57,775 nt of DNA, taken from the NCBI GenBank assembly GCA_903827955.1, contig CAIKKJ010000099.1, forward strand, positions 1 through 57,775, given 5' to 3'. A program made the translations under genes and the position numbers. Below are positions 40,194 to 49,516 of the stretch, piece by piece; within the stretch, counting starts at the first letter, position 1, and the number at the start of each line of letters is the position of its first letter. This stretch comes from an uncultured Verrucomicrobia subdivision 3 bacterium. Lineage in GTDB: Bacteria > Verrucomicrobiota > Verrucomicrobiia > Limisphaerales > UBA11358. The notes under the pieces were generated by a model, which was not told the origin of the DNA, searched no databases, and saw only the letters and a list, made by a program, of their open reading frames with translations.

Positions 40194-42112
40194 GTTTACG
40201 AGCCACCAGCAAAAATACACCGGGGCCACAGACGCGCAACGCACTGGCTCTGCCGTTCGTATTGACGGGCGTGTTTTTGGCGCTCGGGTTTTTTTTCCGG
40301 GCGCGGACCAATCACCATCTGGCGTTGACCTACGCGGGGCTGGCGGCTTGCTTGTTGTGTTGGCAGTTGGTGCTTTTTCTCCGGTCAGGGCGGACGGGAT
40401 TCGCGTTGGAGTTCGTGCCGGTGCGCTCGCATTATGTGCAGGCGCTGGTGCAGTTCAGCATCTATGTTTATTGGGGGTGGTATTGGCGGGAGGTTTATGC
40501 GGAAGCGCCGCTGATTCTTTCGCAAGTGGTGTTTCTGTATATCTTTGACGCCTTGCTGACGTGGTCACGCGGGCAGACTTGGCGGCTGGGCTTTGGCGCG
40601 TTACCGATTGTTTTTAGCACGAACCTGTTCATGTGGTTTCACGATGACTGGTTTGTGTTTCAGTTCCTGATGGTGGCGCTGGGCGTGCTGTGCAAGCAAT
40701 TCATCCGCTGGGAACGTGGCGGAAAGCTGACTCACATTTTCAATCCGTCGGCGTTCGCGCTGACGACCGTTTCGCTGATTTTAATTTTCACGGGAACCAC
40801 TGGCCACACTTGGGGGGAACAGATCGCCATCAACCAGGGCCTACCGCCGCATCTTTACACGGAAATTTTTTTGTGCGGCCTCGTGGTGCAGTATTTTTTC
40901 GGGGTCACACTACTGACCTTCTCGGCCGCGGCCATACTTGGCCTGCTGACGCTGATTTACACGCAGTTGACGGGCGTCTATTTGTTCATCGACTCAAACA
41001 TTCCCATCGCGGTTTTTCTCGGGCTGCACCTGCTGATGACTGATCCAGCCACCACGCCGCGCAGCAGCCTGGGGAAAATCATGTTTGGCAGCCTGTATGG
41101 CATCGGGGTGTTTGTGGGCTTCATGGTTCTCGAGGCTTTTGGAGTGCCAAGTTTCTACGACAAACTGGTGGTAGTTCCACTGCTGAATCTGCTGACCCCG
41201 CTGCTGGATCGTGTGGCGGCCGCCGGCGTGGCGGGGAAATTTGGCCGCTGGGAAAATCTGGTCGGCGTGCGCAAGATGAATTTCGCCTTCATGGGCGGCT
41301 GGATCGCCCTGTTTTTAACCATGCTGGGCACTGGTTTTGTGGAGGCGCCACATCCGGGCTCGACCATTGGATTCTGGAAAAAGGCGGCGGAAGAAAATCG
41401 CCCCCACGCCGTGCAAAATTTACGCTATTTCCTCGATGATTTTTCGCAGCGGGACATTGACAACGTGACCGAAAGCGTGAGTGGCACCGAGGGCAGCGGT
41501 TCGCAGAGTCGGGAACAATTGCTGGGCATCTTGTGCAATCAAGTGGCCTCGATTTACGCCGAGGGCAAACTCGTCCCGGCTGACCCGGCCAAGGCTGTCC
41601 GCTATTTTCAAAAGGCCGCCGAACTCGGCAACTTGGACGGCTCCGCCAATCTCGTCATGGAATTTTTACGCACCAATCTGCCTGGCACCCAGATTGACAT
41701 CAGCCGGACGTTGTCTGCGCTGGAACAAAACCCTGCCGCCACGAACAACGGGCGGATTTGTTATCTCATCGGTTTTGCCAGCGATAGCGGGCGCGGCGGC
41801 CCGATGGACAAGGCCAAGGCGCGGCAATTCTACGAAAAAGGTGCGGTGCTGGGCGACCTGGCAGCGTGGAAAAGTCTGGCTCGGATGCAACTTGCCGGCG
41901 AGGGCGGCCCGCCTGATCACGCGGCGGCGGCGCTCTGGTTGCAGAAGGCGGCTGACGCTCAGGACGGCCTGAGCTGCCTGTATCTCGCCCGGCTGTATCA
42001 TACCGGTGATGGCGTGCCGCAGGATGAGCAACGAGCGGTCGCACTGTTGAAAAAAGCCCGCGATCTGGGCGTAGAACCGGCGCGCGTGTTGTTGCAGCAG
42101 ATGCAGCAGTAA
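40190..42112 (+). CDS. RnfD/NqrB-like membrane protein fused to Sel1 repeats
   Basis: The 640-residue protein has about nine or ten membrane segments in residues 20-365. The block HIFNPSAFALTTVSL, the FSAAAILGLLTLIYT segment and LHLLMTDPATTPRSSLGKIM are typical of the RnfD/NqrB family of redox-driven sodium or proton pumps, in which the Thr-containing motif holds a covalently bound FMN. The FMN motif itself (SGAT/SMAT) is not obvious here, so it may not carry the cofactor. From about residue 390 there are Sel1/TPR-like repeats (ADPAKAVRYFQKAAELGNLD, MDKAKARQFYEKGAVLGDLA). No other Rnf/Nqr subunits are encoded nearby, so it is probably an independent membrane protein. The gene converges on the GH130 gene 28 bp away. 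Confidence 0.82.
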   Translation: MSLRATSKNTPGPQTRNALALPFVLTGVFLALGFFFRARTNHHLALTYAGLAACLLCWQLVLFLRSGRTGFALEFVPVRSHYVQALVQFSIYVYWGWYWREVYAEAPLILSQVVFLYIFDALLTWSRGQTWRLGFGALPIVFSTNLFMWFHDDWFVFQFLMVALGVLCKQFIRWERGGKLTHIFNPSAFALTTVSLILIFTGTTGHTWGEQIAINQGLPPHLYTEIFLCGLVVQYFFGVTLLTFSAAAILGLLTLIYTQLTGVYLFIDSNIPIAVFLGLHLLMTDPATTPRSSLGKIMFGSLYGIGVFVGFMVLEAFGVPSFYDKLVVVPLLNLLTPLLDRVAAAGVAGKFGRWENLVGVRKMNFAFMGGWIALFLTMLGTGFVEAPHPGSTIGFWKKAAEENRPHAVQNLRYFLDDFSQRDIDNVTESVSGTEGSGSQSREQLLGILCNQVASIYAEGKLVPADPAKAVRYFQKAAELGNLDGSANLVMEFLRTNLPGTQIDISRTLSALEQNPAATNNGRICYLIGFASDSGRGGPMDKAKARQFYEKGAVLGDLAAWKSLARMQLAGEGGPPDHAAAALWLQKAADAQDGLSCLYLARLYHTGDGVPQDEQRAVALLKKARDLGVEPARVLLQQMQQ

Positions 42113-42139
42113 CAGTTCTTCAGAGCATATTTCGCCGGT

Positions 42140-43324
42140 TCAACGTGCAACTTTCTGCCGCAAATTTTTTTCAATGAGCTTGCACCGTTGCTCCACGCAC
42201 AACTTAGAGCGCCGCGCGTCCGGCGGCGTGTTCGTGACGTAGTCCAAAAGTTTTTCCACCGTCGTCGTCGCGACGTGCGTGCGCGTATCGGATGAACCGT
42301 AGTAAATAAAAACATCGCCGTTCTTGCGCGCCACCCAGCCGTTCGCGAACACCACGTTTGACACGTCGCCCACGCGCTCGTCATTTTCCGGCCCCATGAA
42401 ATGCCCGCCCGGCGCGGCGATTTGCTTCGACGGATCTTTTAGGTCGCACAGGAAAACGTAGAGGACGTAACGCATCCCCGCCGCTGTGTTGCGGACGCCA
42501 TGCGCGAGATGCAGCCAGCCTTTTTCCGTCTTGATCGGCGCGGGGCCGAGACCGTTTTTGCCTTCTTTGATCGAATGATAAAAACGCGGATCAATGATGC
42601 TCTCTTTTTTTACCACCGCATTTGTGATGTCGTCCACAAGTCCCCAGCCGATGCCGTCGCCGGAACCGGTCGCGGCAAAATCATTCATTGGGCGGGTGTA
42701 AAAAGCGTATTTGCCGTTCACGAATTCGGGATGCAAAACACAATTCCGCTGATGCAGCGCGGGCGTTTTCAAATCCGGCAGTCGCTCCCATTTCATCAAA
42801 TCTTTGGTGCGCGCGATACCGCCGCGCGCGATCGCTGCCGACAAATCATGCGGCTTCGCGTCGTCGTGCCGTTCCGCGCAAAATAATCCATAAATCCAGC
42901 CGTCCGCGTGGCGCACGAGCCGCATGTCGTAAAGGTTCGTCTCCTTGGCTTCGAGCTCCGGCATGCGCACCGGGTAATCCCAGAATTGAAAATTATCCAC
43001 GCCGTTCTTGCTCTCTGCGACGGCGAAAAATGATTTGCGATCCCAGCTCTCGACGCGCGCCATCAAAATATTTTTACCGTCAAACTCCATCGCGCCGACG
43101 TTGAACACGCAGTTCACGCCCAGCCGCGTCATCAAATGCGGATTGCTCGCGGGGTCAAAATCGTAGCGCCATGTCAGCGGCGTGTGTTCCGCCGTCAGCA
43201 CCGGGTTTTCATGGCGATCAAAAATCCCATTGCCATTTTTCTGCGGGCGGTTTTTGCGGCGGATGAGCTGCGCGTGGGTCTGCTGGAGCGATTTAAGTTT
43301 TTTGGCAAAGGCGGTCTTGGTCAT
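42140..43324 (-). CDS. 4-O-beta-D-mannosyl-D-glucose phosphorylase (GH130)
   Basis: The 394-residue cytosolic protein has the GH130 five-bladed propeller throughout: [78 protein letters not shown]. It is very similar in motif order to the mannosylglucose phosphorylase of Bacteroides fragilis (GH130 subfamily 1). The enzyme splits 4-O-beta-mannosyl-glucose with phosphate into alpha-mannose-1-phosphate and glucose. ATG 43324 ([20 protein letters not shown]) fits the family N-terminus; an in-frame ATG at 43354 is less likely. With the cellobiose 2-epimerase at 51409 it makes a complete mannobiose pathway. Confidence 0.9.
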   Translation of the reverse strand: MTKTAFAKKLKSLQQTHAQLIRRKNRPQKNGNGIFDRHENPVLTAEHTPLTWRYDFDPASNPHLMTRLGVNCVFNVGAMEFDGKNILMARVESWDRKSFFAVAESKNGVDNFQFWDYPVRMPELEAKETNLYDMRLVRHADGWIYGLFCAERHDDAKPHDLSAAIARGGIARTKDLMKWERLPDLKTPALHQRNCVLHPEFVNGKYAFYTRPMNDFAATGSGDGIGWGLVDDITNAVVKKESIIDPRFYHSIKEGKNGLGPAPIKTEKGWLHLAHGVRNTAAGMRYVLYVFLCDLKDPSKQIAAPGGHFMGPENDERVGDVSNVVFANGWVARKNGDVFIYYGSSDTRTHVATTTVEKLLDYVTNTPPDARRSKLCVEQRCKLIEKNLRQKVAR

Positions 43325-43531
43325 AAGGTTGATGCGTCGAAAATGATTAGCCATTGTAGCCAGCCGAGAGTGAAAACCATGTCATCAAAATGCGTGACAA
43401 TTACCAGTCTTTTCTCGGGGGTGATTCAGGTTAGAATGATGTGATTTCATGGCGACTGTCAGATGGATAAATAATTTGCTGACCGGGCGGATGCGCTGGT
43501 TCCGGCTCTGGGCGAGGTGCTGAAATAGTTT

Positions 43532-44623
43532 ATGGCTGTTAAAAAAATTATTTTTAGTTTTGCTGGGCTGGCCTTTGTGGTCTGCATGGCTGGCTGTGCG
43601 CGTTTGCCTGTGAGGCATGACGCCACCGCGCCCCTGCCGTTGAAAATTGTCGGGACAAAAATTCTGAATAGCAAAGGCAAACCCGTCCTGTTGCGCGGTG
43701 TCAACGCGGCCAGCCTGGAATGGTCAAGCGACGGACAGGGGCAGATTCTTCGGAGCGTTAGCACGGCCATTCACGACTGGCACGTCAACATCATCCGCCT
43801 GCCGCTCTCGCAAGACCGCTGGTTTGGCAAGGCGCCGGAACAAGTTGATGGCGGCGCCGCCTATCGCCAGTTAATCCATGAAGTTGTGGATGCCTGCGCG
43901 ACCAATCAGTGTTACATCATTCTCGATTTGCACTGGTCAGATTGCAACGAATGGCGGGTAAATATTGGCCAGCATTCGATGCCGGATTCAAACAGTGTGG
44001 CCTTCTGGAAAGATTTCGCGCCGGTCTATGCGAACCATCCGGCGGTGATTTTTGATTTGTATAACGAGCCGCATGACGTCTCGTGGGACGTCTGGCTGCA
44101 CGGCGGAACCATCACCGACAAACCGAATAACCGCCGGCAAATGCGCAATCCAAAAACATTTGAGGCCGTGGGGATGCAGGCCTTGCTCGACACCGTGCGC
44201 GGGACCGGCGCAAAGAATGTCGTCATCGCGGGCGGGCTGGACTGGGCGTATGATTTTTCGGGAATTCTGGATGGCCGACAACTTTCGGACCCGCACGGTA
44301 ACGGCGTGATCTACGCCAACCACTGCTACGACAACAAAAACGAAAGCGTGGACGCGTGGATTGTGCGGATGGAAACCGCCTCGGCAAAATTGCCGGTGAT
44401 CGTCAGTGAATTTGGCGGCCATGCCGGGCCGGGCAAGGTTAATCCCTCGGACAACTGGCTGCTGCACGTCATGAAAGCACTGGATGAACATCGCTGGTCT
44501 TGGACGGCTTGGGATCTGCATCCCGGAGCCGGGCCGACTTTGATTTCTGACTGGAATTATACACCCACGCCCGACTTTGGCGTGCATGTTAAAAAAGCCT
44601 TGGAACCACGGCCAGCAGGGTGA
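43532..44623 (+). CDS. GH5 endoglycanase lipoprotein
   Basis: The 363-residue protein has a lipoprotein signal (lipobox CMAGC, lipidated Cys about residue 22) and a GH5 barrel. Motifs are LRGVNAASLEW, IILDLHWSDCNEW, FDLYNEPHD with the acid/base Glu (about residue 177), and LPVIVSEFGGHAG with the nucleophile Glu (about residue 291). GH5 includes endo-beta-1,4-glucanases and mannanases; the substrate is not certain, but the divergent GH130 gene and the downstream mannan genes favour mannan or glucomannan. It is anchored at the outer membrane or its inner leaflet. It diverges from the GH130 gene over a 207-bp region. Confidence 0.9.
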   Translation: MAVKKIIFSFAGLAFVVCMAGCARLPVRHDATAPLPLKIVGTKILNSKGKPVLLRGVNAASLEWSSDGQGQILRSVSTAIHDWHVNIIRLPLSQDRWFGKAPEQVDGGAAYRQLIHEVVDACATNQCYIILDLHWSDCNEWRVNIGQHSMPDSNSVAFWKDFAPVYANHPAVIFDLYNEPHDVSWDVWLHGGTITDKPNNRRQMRNPKTFEAVGMQALLDTVRGTGAKNVVIAGGLDWAYDFSGILDGRQLSDPHGNGVIYANHCYDNKNESVDAWIVRMETASAKLPVIVSEFGGHAGPGKVNPSDNWLLHVMKALDEHRWSWTAWDLHPGAGPTLISDWNYTPTPDFGVHVKKALEPRPAG

Positions 44624-44832
44624 AAATAAATTGTGCTGGAACGCCGCCTTGCTTAGCCGAAAAAAGACCAAGACAGCGTTTGAGAAAAAGGTTTTCTAAC
44701 CGAATCGCTTTTACACACTTGACCGCTCACGCAGATGGGTCCCCCTTTATGCCCCCTGTCGTGATCTGCGAGGCATAGCTCTGACACTGATATTTTTAAG
44801 GTTGAGCTCACGCCAAAACTCCCCACAAAGAA

Positions 44833-44864
44833 GAAAGAGGCCAATATTGATATTGACCTCTTTC
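44833..44864. terminator. Bidirectional hairpin terminator
   Basis: GAAAGAGGCCAATAT pairs with ATATTGACCTCTTTC (14 of 15 bases) over a 2-nt loop, with A/T-rich ends on both sides (CCTCTTTC and, on the other strand, GGCCTCTTTCTTCTTTG). It sits between the GH5 lipoprotein gene (plus) and the convergent secreted protein gene (minus) and could end both. The rest of 44624-44892 holds no convincing gene. Confidence 0.75.
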
Positions 44865-44892
44865 CATGTGCAGCCTGTTATTCCGCCACTTA

Positions 44893-47271
44893 TTACTTAT
44901 GCCGGATGCGGTAGAACTGGATGTTGCCGGACTTGGGAACGGTGGCTTGGAATACGCCGGTGGCCGACTGCGTGATGACCGGTTGTGGGGCCAGATCCGT
45001 GTAAGTGCCGCCCACGCCGCTGCTGCTCTGGACCGCGAAAGACGTTGTGGTGTCCGTGCCGTCGGTGGTGGTAAAGTTCAGCGATACGTTGCTGCCGGCA
45101 GTGATGCCGGTAATCTTCGGCCCGGCGAGCCGGACGACGCGAAGGTTGGAGTAATACACGGCGGCATCCGCGCTGCCGATGGAGTTATACGGATCGCTGT
45201 AGCCGAGCATCAGGTAACCATTCGTCCATACGGTCACGTTGGTATAAACTAGGATGGGATTTTTGTTGATGGAAAAAGTGACGACGTTTTTGACCTGCTT
45301 GATTTCCACTGCTGACCACGCGCTGGCGTCGTTCCCGAGAAGTGGCGTATTATTAGCCGCCAATCCTGCGCCCCCGCTCGTGGAATAGGGAGCGGGATTT
45401 TTCAAGACACCAGCGAAGGATGATTTGATGCGTGAGGCGAGCCGCAGGGTGTTCGTGTTGGGCGAACCAGTGCCAGTGAAGCTGATGTAATCGCCACCAC
45501 CCGCGCCGCCATCGGCGCTGACCCAATACCAGATGCCGTCGCCAGCCCACGGGCCTTGGCTAATAATGCTGCTGCCGCTCCACCAGTTGGTGAGGTTGCC
45601 GGAATGGTTGATGCCAAACAACGCGCCCTCGGTGGTGTAGCTGGGGTTGCTGCCTTCGATCAGGTTCATATCAAACCGCACCGCGAAGTCGCCGCTCAAG
45701 ACGACGTTGGTGAGGTAGAGATTTACCGCGGCGGCGGCACCGGAATTTTTGTTCACCGTGAGACGCAAGGCATTGGTCGCACCGCTCGGCGGCGCGGGAA
45801 TTACGCCGTAGGTGGAGCTGTTGGGATTGTTCGCCGTGAGGTCGTTGCCGAAATCCACGGTGGAATCCGGGGCCACGGAGTCAAGGTTGTTGTTGGCCGC
45901 CGTGATGTTCCAGTTAGTGGCGTCATCCGCGCTGGTGAGTGAATTGGAGTAGAGCAAGCTGGCCACGGGATTGGCGGCGTCCACGATGGTCAAGGTCGTG
46001 GTGTTGGTGGCGGCCGTGTAGCCGCCGGAGCTGGTGAGACCCACAACAATGGTCTTGTTGCCGACGTAACTGGTGGTCGGACGCAACGGCGTGACTTTGG
46101 CGGAAACCGTGACATCGCCGGGGTTGATGATGAGCGCCGCTGCTGGAACGAAATGAGTGTTCGCCGTGGCCGTCCCCGAATAGGTGAAGGAGTTGACGGA
46201 GTAGGCCGCCGCGTTGGTATTGCCCCAGCGGGTGAGGGTGACGGAGGCGTAGTCATTCGTCAGGCCGTTATACATGGAAGATTGGTCGGCGGAGACAATG
46301 AGCAATTGCGGGCCCGTGTTCTGAATGGAAACGGTATCCGATGACGGCGCGTTGGGCGCGTAGCCAGTGCCGCGAATCACCGAGAGCAGCACCGTGGTGG
46401 TTGGACGGGAGATGCTGTTCACGACCGGGTTGATGGTGATGTTGGTGGAAAGCTGGCCAGCCGCAATGGTCACGGTATTGGTCGCCGCCGCCGTGATGCC
46501 GCCGGGAGCGCAAGTATAAACGCCGTTGGTGGCCGTGCCGCTGAGGACAAACTTGACCGGGAGCGCGGTGCTGTAGTCACTATTCACGTTTGCGCGCGTG
46601 AGGGTGAAAACGCCCGGGGTCGGCCCGGCTTGCGAGGCGTTCGGCGTGGTGGCTACCACGCTGACGGTGGTGGAGGGAACCGAGGCCTTGGAGGAAACAT
46701 AAAAGTTGCCAACCGTGGCAAAATTCGCGGAAGGACTCACCGTCAAATAACTAATGGGGGTGTCCGACGAGATGCCAAAAAAGCCAAAGGACGTTGTGGA
46801 CGTGGTGCTGGTCACCGTGCCGCTTGCGGAGGTGCTGTCCGTGAAATAGGCGGTCACCGTAACGGAGCCGGCATAAGGGTTGCCGTTGAAATCCGTCAGA
46901 AAAAATTCCGCCCCGACCGTCACCACATTTGTCGTTGTGAAGGTCACGACGATTGTGGCATTGGGCGACCAAGTGCTGGCACAGTTGATGGGATAATCGG
47001 TGAAAAAATTTCCGCCGCCTGGCTCCAACTCATACCCCACTGCGGGCGAGCCATTCGTGAAACCTACATTATGGTAGGGAGTGTTGAAATCGTTCTGCGC
47101 CACGCCCGACGGCAAAACGGAGAAGTCGTTCAAAAAATATCCAGACTGCAAGTCGGCCGTGAAAGACGACTTGGTGGCGTAGGTGAGCACGTTGGCGGCA
47201 AAAACCGGCAGTTGCAGGAGGGCCGCTAAGGCCGCTACGATAACGAACATGGGAATACGAATAGGCTTCAT
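44893..47271 (-). CDS. Large secreted beta-sandwich protein with Calx-beta-like repeats
   Basis: The 792-residue protein has a signal peptide (about 1-25, ending PVFAA). The N-terminal ~200 residues (SSFTADLQSGYFLNDFSVLP, TVGAEFFLTDFNGNPYAGSV) resemble secreted proteins with a jelly-roll fold. Two Calx-beta-like stretches follow (about 205-320 and 325-440: FVLSGTATNGVYTCAPGGIT, NDYASVTLTRWGNTNAAAYS), then a lectin/laminin G-like domain (about 460-690: NTNTLRLASRIKS, FSINKNPILVYTNVTVWTNG). The end SFAVQSSSGVGGTYTDL...FYRIRHK is the C-terminal motif shared with other secreted proteins. It is probably a surface adhesin or binding protein. It starts 411 bp from the symporter gene, on the other strand. 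Confidence 0.82.
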   Translation of the reverse strand: MKPIRIPMFVIVAALAALLQLPVFAANVLTYATKSSFTADLQSGYFLNDFSVLPSGVAQNDFNTPYHNVGFTNGSPAVGYELEPGGGNFFTDYPINCASTWSPNATIVVTFTTTNVVTVGAEFFLTDFNGNPYAGSVTVTAYFTDSTSASGTVTSTTSTTSFGFFGISSDTPISYLTVSPSANFATVGNFYVSSKASVPSTTVSVVATTPNASQAGPTPGVFTLTRANVNSDYSTALPVKFVLSGTATNGVYTCAPGGITAAATNTVTIAAGQLSTNITINPVVNSISRPTTTVLLSVIRGTGYAPNAPSSDTVSIQNTGPQLLIVSADQSSMYNGLTNDYASVTLTRWGNTNAAAYSVNSFTYSGTATANTHFVPAAALIINPGDVTVSAKVTPLRPTTSYVGNKTIVVGLTSSGGYTAATNTTTLTIVDAANPVASLLYSNSLTSADDATNWNITAANNNLDSVAPDSTVDFGNDLTANNPNSSTYGVIPAPPSGATNALRLTVNKNSGAAAAVNLYLTNVVLSGDFAVRFDMNLIEGSNPSYTTEGALFGINHSGNLTNWWSGSSIISQGPWAGDGIWYWVSADGGAGGGDYISFTGTGSPNTNTLRLASRIKSSFAGVLKNPAPYSTSGGAGLAANNTPLLGNDASAWSAVEIKQVKNVVTFSINKNPILVYTNVTVWTNGYLMLGYSDPYNSIGSADAAVYYSNLRVVRLAGPKITGITAGSNVSLNFTTTDGTDTTTSFAVQSSSGVGGTYTDLAPQPVITQSATGVFQATVPKSGNIQFYRIRHK

Positions 47272-47682
47272 AATTGTTTGGGGTTATTTGGAATAGGTTT
47301 ATTGAAAACTGATACGGTTGCTTTGGTGTTCCTTGAAAACTTCCTCAGCAGAACAAATGAGGCAACCAAAAACCCAAAACCAGAATATTGTATCATTTCT
47401 TGCGTAAAAATTGCTCAAGCGCGTCCGCACGGTCGCGTTTTAAATAGCCGATACGTCGTCAACGAGAGCTTCGGTGCCGACGGCGGCCTTTGCTAAGCGG
47501 GTAGCGATAGCAAGATCGAGGACGCGGGCCGAGTTTGGCGTGAATATCAAACAGACTTTGGCGGAAACTCCACCGCCTGCAACATGAAATTTATCGAAAC
47601 GGCAACAACGCATGTCATCAAAATTCACTACGGACTTTCGCCTCGAATAATCAGTGCCGCGACCACACGCTAATCGTCATCC
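47272..47682. other. Non-coding stretch between divergent genes
   Basis: This 411-bp stretch separates the minus-strand secreted protein gene and the plus-strand symporter gene. I see no gene in it. A short minus-strand frame (47440-47628) with FTPNSARVLDLAIATRLAKA lacks a signal, family motif or partner and may be a remnant or chance. Both promoters probably lie here, but no clear -35/-10 or sigma-54 element is visible. Confidence 0.6.
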
Positions 47683-49515
47683 ATGAAATTGCATACCCTT
47701 GACCTCGCCATCATCGTCGTCTACTTCGTGGCCGTAATCCTCACCGGCCTTTGGGTTTCGCGGCGTGGCTCGAAGGATTTGAATTCCTATTTTCTCGGCG
47801 GAAAAAGTTTACCGTGGTATCTGCTTGGCATCTCCGACGCGTCCGGGATGTTCGACATCAGCGGCACGATGTGGCTCGTTTACATCCTGTTCGTCTATGG
47901 TTTGAAAAGTCTGTGGCTGCCGTGGCTCTGGCCGGTGTTCAACCAGATTTTCCTGATGATGTTTCTGAGCGCGTGGCTGCGGCGCTCGAACGTGCTGACC
48001 GGCGCGGAATGGATTCAGACGCGCTTCGGTCGCGAGCGCGGCGCAAACTTGGCGCACTTGAGTGTCGTATTCTTTGCCCTCGTCAGCGTGGTGGCGTTCT
48101 TGGCCTACGCGTTCAAGGGCATTGGCAAGTTCGCCTCGGTCATGTTGCCGTGGCATTTCACCAGCAACACCACCGGCCTCGTTACCGACGCGAACATCTA
48201 CGCGCTCATCATCATGGGGTTGACGTCGCTCTACGCTATCAAAGGCGGCATGATTTCCGTCGTCATCACCGAAGTCATGCAGTTCACGATTCTCACGGTG
48301 ACGTCCGTGGCCATCGGCATCATCGCGATTTGGAAAGTGTCGCCGGAAATGATTCACAAGGCCGTTCCCGCCGGTTGGATGAATCCGTTCTTCGGCTGGA
48401 AACTCGATTTGAACTGGACCGGAATTCTCGACCAGGTCAACGCCGCCATCAAATCCGACGGCAACGAAATGTTCGGCATCATTTTCGGCCTGATGTTTTT
48501 CAAGGGCATCCTTGCCAGCCTCGCCGGGCCGGCACCGAACTACGACATGCAGCGCATCCTCGCCACGCGCAATCCGCGCGAAGCCTGCATGATGAACGGC
48601 ATGGTGAATCTCTCGCTGTATTTTCCGCGCTACCTGATGATCACCGGCATCACCGTGCTGGCGCTGGCGTTTTGCATGCCGCAGCTCGGCGCGATGGAGA
48701 AACCGGACTTTGAGCTGATTCTACCAATCGTTTTGCGCGATTACATTCCCACGGGCGTTGTCGGCCTGCTGCTCGCCGGCTTGCTCGCTGCACTGATGTC
48801 GAACTTCGCCGCGACGCTCAACGCCGCGCCGGCCTACGTCGTGAACGACATCTACAAACGTTTTTTCAATCCGAACATGACGCCGAAATCGCAAGTGCGC
48901 TGGAGCCGCATCGCCTCGTTCGTTGCGCTGGTCGTTGGCGTTTTGTTTGGCGCGTTCATGACCAGCATCACCGAAGTGATGATGTGGATCGTGGGTGGAC
49001 TCTACGGTGGCTACGTCATGGCGAACGTGCTGAAATGGTATTGGTGGCGCTTCAACGGCTACGGTTATTTCTGGGGTATGATGGCGGGCTTGTTGAGCGC
49101 GATGTTCGTGCCATCGCTCGCGGCGTTGCTGCATATCGAAGTCGCGAACACGCTTTATCTTTTTCCAATCATCCTCGGTTGCTCCATTGCTGGCTGTCTT
49201 CTCGGCACGTTGCTGACGAAGCCGGAGGACGACGCGGTGCTGATGAATTTTTATTCCACGGTGAATCCATGGGGGGCGTGGGGGCCAATCCGCGAAAAGG
49301 TGATGAAACAAAATTCTTCTTTCCGTCCCAATCCCGATTTCACCAAGGACGCGGTGAACGTCATCGTCGGCATCGTCTGGCAACTGTGCCTCACGGCGCT
49401 GCCGATTTACCTCGTGCTGCGCGAATGGTCTTGGGCCGGCGGCATCGCCGTGACGCTCGTGGTCACCAGCGTGTTCTTGAAAATCAACTGGTATGACAAA
49501 CTGGAGAAAGCTTGA
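47683..49515 (+). CDS. Sodium:solute (sugar) symporter, SSS family
   Basis: The 610-residue protein has about 14 membrane segments with the LeuT-fold sodium:solute symporter pattern. Typical motifs are RRGSKDLNSYFLGGKSLPWY near the N-terminus, TAEWIQ-like TGAEWIQTRFGRERGANLAH, and GLLLAGLLAALMSNFAATLN (about residues 357-376). SSS transporters carry mannobiose, glucose, galactose, other sugars or organic acids with sodium. The next genes are a GH5 mannanase and a cellobiose 2-epimerase, so uptake of beta-mannobiose is likely: the same transporter/epimerase order is known from the Bacteroides fragilis mannan operon. It ends one nucleotide before the next start. Confidence 0.93.
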   Translation: MKLHTLDLAIIVVYFVAVILTGLWVSRRGSKDLNSYFLGGKSLPWYLLGISDASGMFDISGTMWLVYILFVYGLKSLWLPWLWPVFNQIFLMMFLSAWLRRSNVLTGAEWIQTRFGRERGANLAHLSVVFFALVSVVAFLAYAFKGIGKFASVMLPWHFTSNTTGLVTDANIYALIIMGLTSLYAIKGGMISVVITEVMQFTILTVTSVAIGIIAIWKVSPEMIHKAVPAGWMNPFFGWKLDLNWTGILDQVNAAIKSDGNEMFGIIFGLMFFKGILASLAGPAPNYDMQRILATRNPREACMMNGMVNLSLYFPRYLMITGITVLALAFCMPQLGAMEKPDFELILPIVLRDYIPTGVVGLLLAGLLAALMSNFAATLNAAPAYVVNDIYKRFFNPNMTPKSQVRWSRIASFVALVVGVLFGAFMTSITEVMMWIVGGLYGGYVMANVLKWYWWRFNGYGYFWGMMAGLLSAMFVPSLAALLHIEVANTLYLFPIILGCSIAGCLLGTLLTKPEDDAVLMNFYSTVNPWGAWGPIREKVMKQNSSFRPNPDFTKDAVNVIVGIVWQLCLTALPIYLVLREWSWAGGIAVTLVVTSVFLKINWYDKLEKA

Positions 49516-49516
49516 T

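Noticed and set aside
44624-44832. Possible insertion-sequence remnant after the GH5 lipoprotein gene
   Set aside because: No terminal inverted repeats, transposase motif or target duplication could be seen; only a hairpin terminator is convincing.
47440-47628. 62-codon minus-strand frame in the gap before the symporter gene
   Set aside because: No signal, family motif, coupling to a neighbour or codon pattern supports it; it may be a remnant, but I cannot tell of what.
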